From contig NZGX01000025.1 in assembly GCA_002691085.1 (NCBI GenBank), forward strand, positions 1-6,355: 6,355 bases of DNA, in the 5' to 3' direction. A program made the position numbers and the translations under genes. This document shows, in pieces, positions 5,836 through 6,355 of the stretch. The notes beneath the pieces are model-generated. The model made no database searches and was not told the DNA's origin. It saw nothing but the letters and a program-made list of their open reading frames with translations. Source of the DNA: Rhodospirillaceae bacterium. GTDB lineage: Bacteria; Pseudomonadota; Alphaproteobacteria; Rhodospirillales; Rhodospirillaceae. Within the stretch, counting starts at the first letter, position 1; each line of letters starts with the position of its first letter.

Positions 5836-6355
5836 TTGAATGAAATCAAAATTATACCTAATTCTAAAAGTCAAGGAACTATCTATTTTAAAAAATTAAT
5901 TACAAAATGTTCATTGGGCAGGAGTGGTATAAAAAACAATAAATCCGAAGGAGATGGGTCTACTCCCGCAGGGGTTTTTCCTTTAAGAGAAGTATTCTAT
6001 AGAGAAGATAAAATAAACCTATCATTTTCTGGTTTAAAGCTAAATATCATAAAAAAAGATTATGGATGGTGTGACCAACCAGGTGATATTAAATACAATC
6101 ATAAAGTTTTCTTACCCTACCATTCTTCTACAGAAAGCCTTTGGAGGGATGATGATCGTTACGACATTATAATTGTCCTAGGTTACAATGATCAACCTGT
6201 TGTATCTGGAAAGGGAAGCGCTATATTTATTCATGTTACTAGTTCCTATGATAAACCAACGGAGGGGTGCATCGCGTTAAAAAAAAATGACTTAATTGAT
6301 ATAGTTAACAACTGCGATAAAAATACTTTATGTAATATAATTTCTTCAAATGAGG
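5836..6355 (+). CDS. L,D-transpeptidase (YkuD) family protein (partial, C-terminus off the right edge)
   Basis: The frame gives 173 codons with no stop before the edge. It matches a compact YkuD-domain family recognised by CSLGRSGI (25-32), GDGSTPAGVFPL (39-50), YGWCDQPGD (76-84), SLWRDDDRYD (101-110), VLGYND (114-119) and the catalytic region, H133 (FIHV) and C145 (PTEGCIAL). YkuD enzymes make 3-3 peptidoglycan or lipoprotein crosslinks through a catalytic Cys. Here the usual SHGC(I/V)R is EGCIAL, lacking the Arg, as I recall for this subfamily. No signal peptide or membrane segment is visible, which is odd for a periplasmic enzyme. The frame contains no ATG; TTG at 5836 is the likely start, with AAGGA (5819-5823) 12 nt upstream and an in-frame stop at 5818-5820. 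A run of nine A's at 6279-6287 could cause slippage. It is probably cotranscribed with ribA, 50 nt upstream. The substrate is not predictable. Confidence 0.88.
   Translation, partial: MNEIKIIPNSKSQGTIYFKKLITKCSLGRSGIKNNKSEGDGSTPAGVFPLREVFYREDKINLSFSGLKLNIIKKDYGWCDQPGDIKYNHKVFLPYHSSTESLWRDDDRYDIIIVLGYNDQPVVSGKGSAIFIHVTSSYDKPTEGCIALKKNDLIDIVNNCDKNTLCNIISSNE

Noticed and set aside
5840..5899. Short ATG-started frame at 5840 near the transpeptidase start
   Set aside because: It is out of frame with the transpeptidase, ends after about 19 codons, and its product has no recognisable feature. The TTG frame carries all family motifs.

Overview
The window looks like a chromosomal segment of an AT-rich alphaproteobacterium. 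Counted GC is about 36% in hisA and about 43% in hisF. Three things point to the Alphaproteobacteria: the gene order hisB-hisH-hisA-hisF-hisE with a monofunctional HisB and a separate HisE; a PraR/PhrR-type XRE regulator; and a long RibA with a degenerate N-terminal half, a form I associate with Rhodospirillales and SAR116-like lineages. A low-GC marine member is plausible. This placement rests on remembered family resemblance, not on a search.

Positions 1-3124, minus strand, hold a tight histidine operon read right to left: hisB, hisH, hisA, hisF and hisE, with hisE running off the left edge. hisH/hisA and hisA/hisF overlap, and the other gaps are 20 and 27 nt. The products cover phosphoribosyl-ATP pyrophosphohydrolysis (HisE), ProFAR isomerisation (HisA), imidazole ring formation by the HisH-HisF glutamine amidotransferase/cyclase, and IGP dehydration (HisB). 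hisG, hisI, hisC and hisD are not in the window.

Positions 3125-3340 form a divergent control region between hisB and a plus-strand XRE regulator gene. It contains an 8+8 bp inverted repeat lying across a plausible promoter for the regulator. The regulator (3341-3808) is tail-to-tail, with one base between, against a minus-strand OmpR-type response regulator (3810-4502). That protein keeps its phospho-acceptor Asp but has lost both metal-binding acidic residues. A second divergent region (4503-4654) has a 14-bp palindrome just upstream of the response regulator and a TATAAT box ahead of ribA.

Positions 4655-6355, plus strand, hold ribA (GTP cyclohydrolase II, first step of riboflavin synthesis) and then an L,D-transpeptidase (YkuD) family gene that runs off the right edge. 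The 3' end of ribA is duplicated in tandem (19-bp unit), and the second copy forms one arm of a hairpin between the two genes.

No mobile element, CRISPR array, tRNA or rRNA was seen. Most of the window is ordinary housekeeping sequence. The best leads are the degenerate receiver, the ribA 3' duplication with its hairpin, the operator-like inverted repeat, and the signal-less transpeptidase whose visible frame has no ATG. I see no clearly new multi-gene system.
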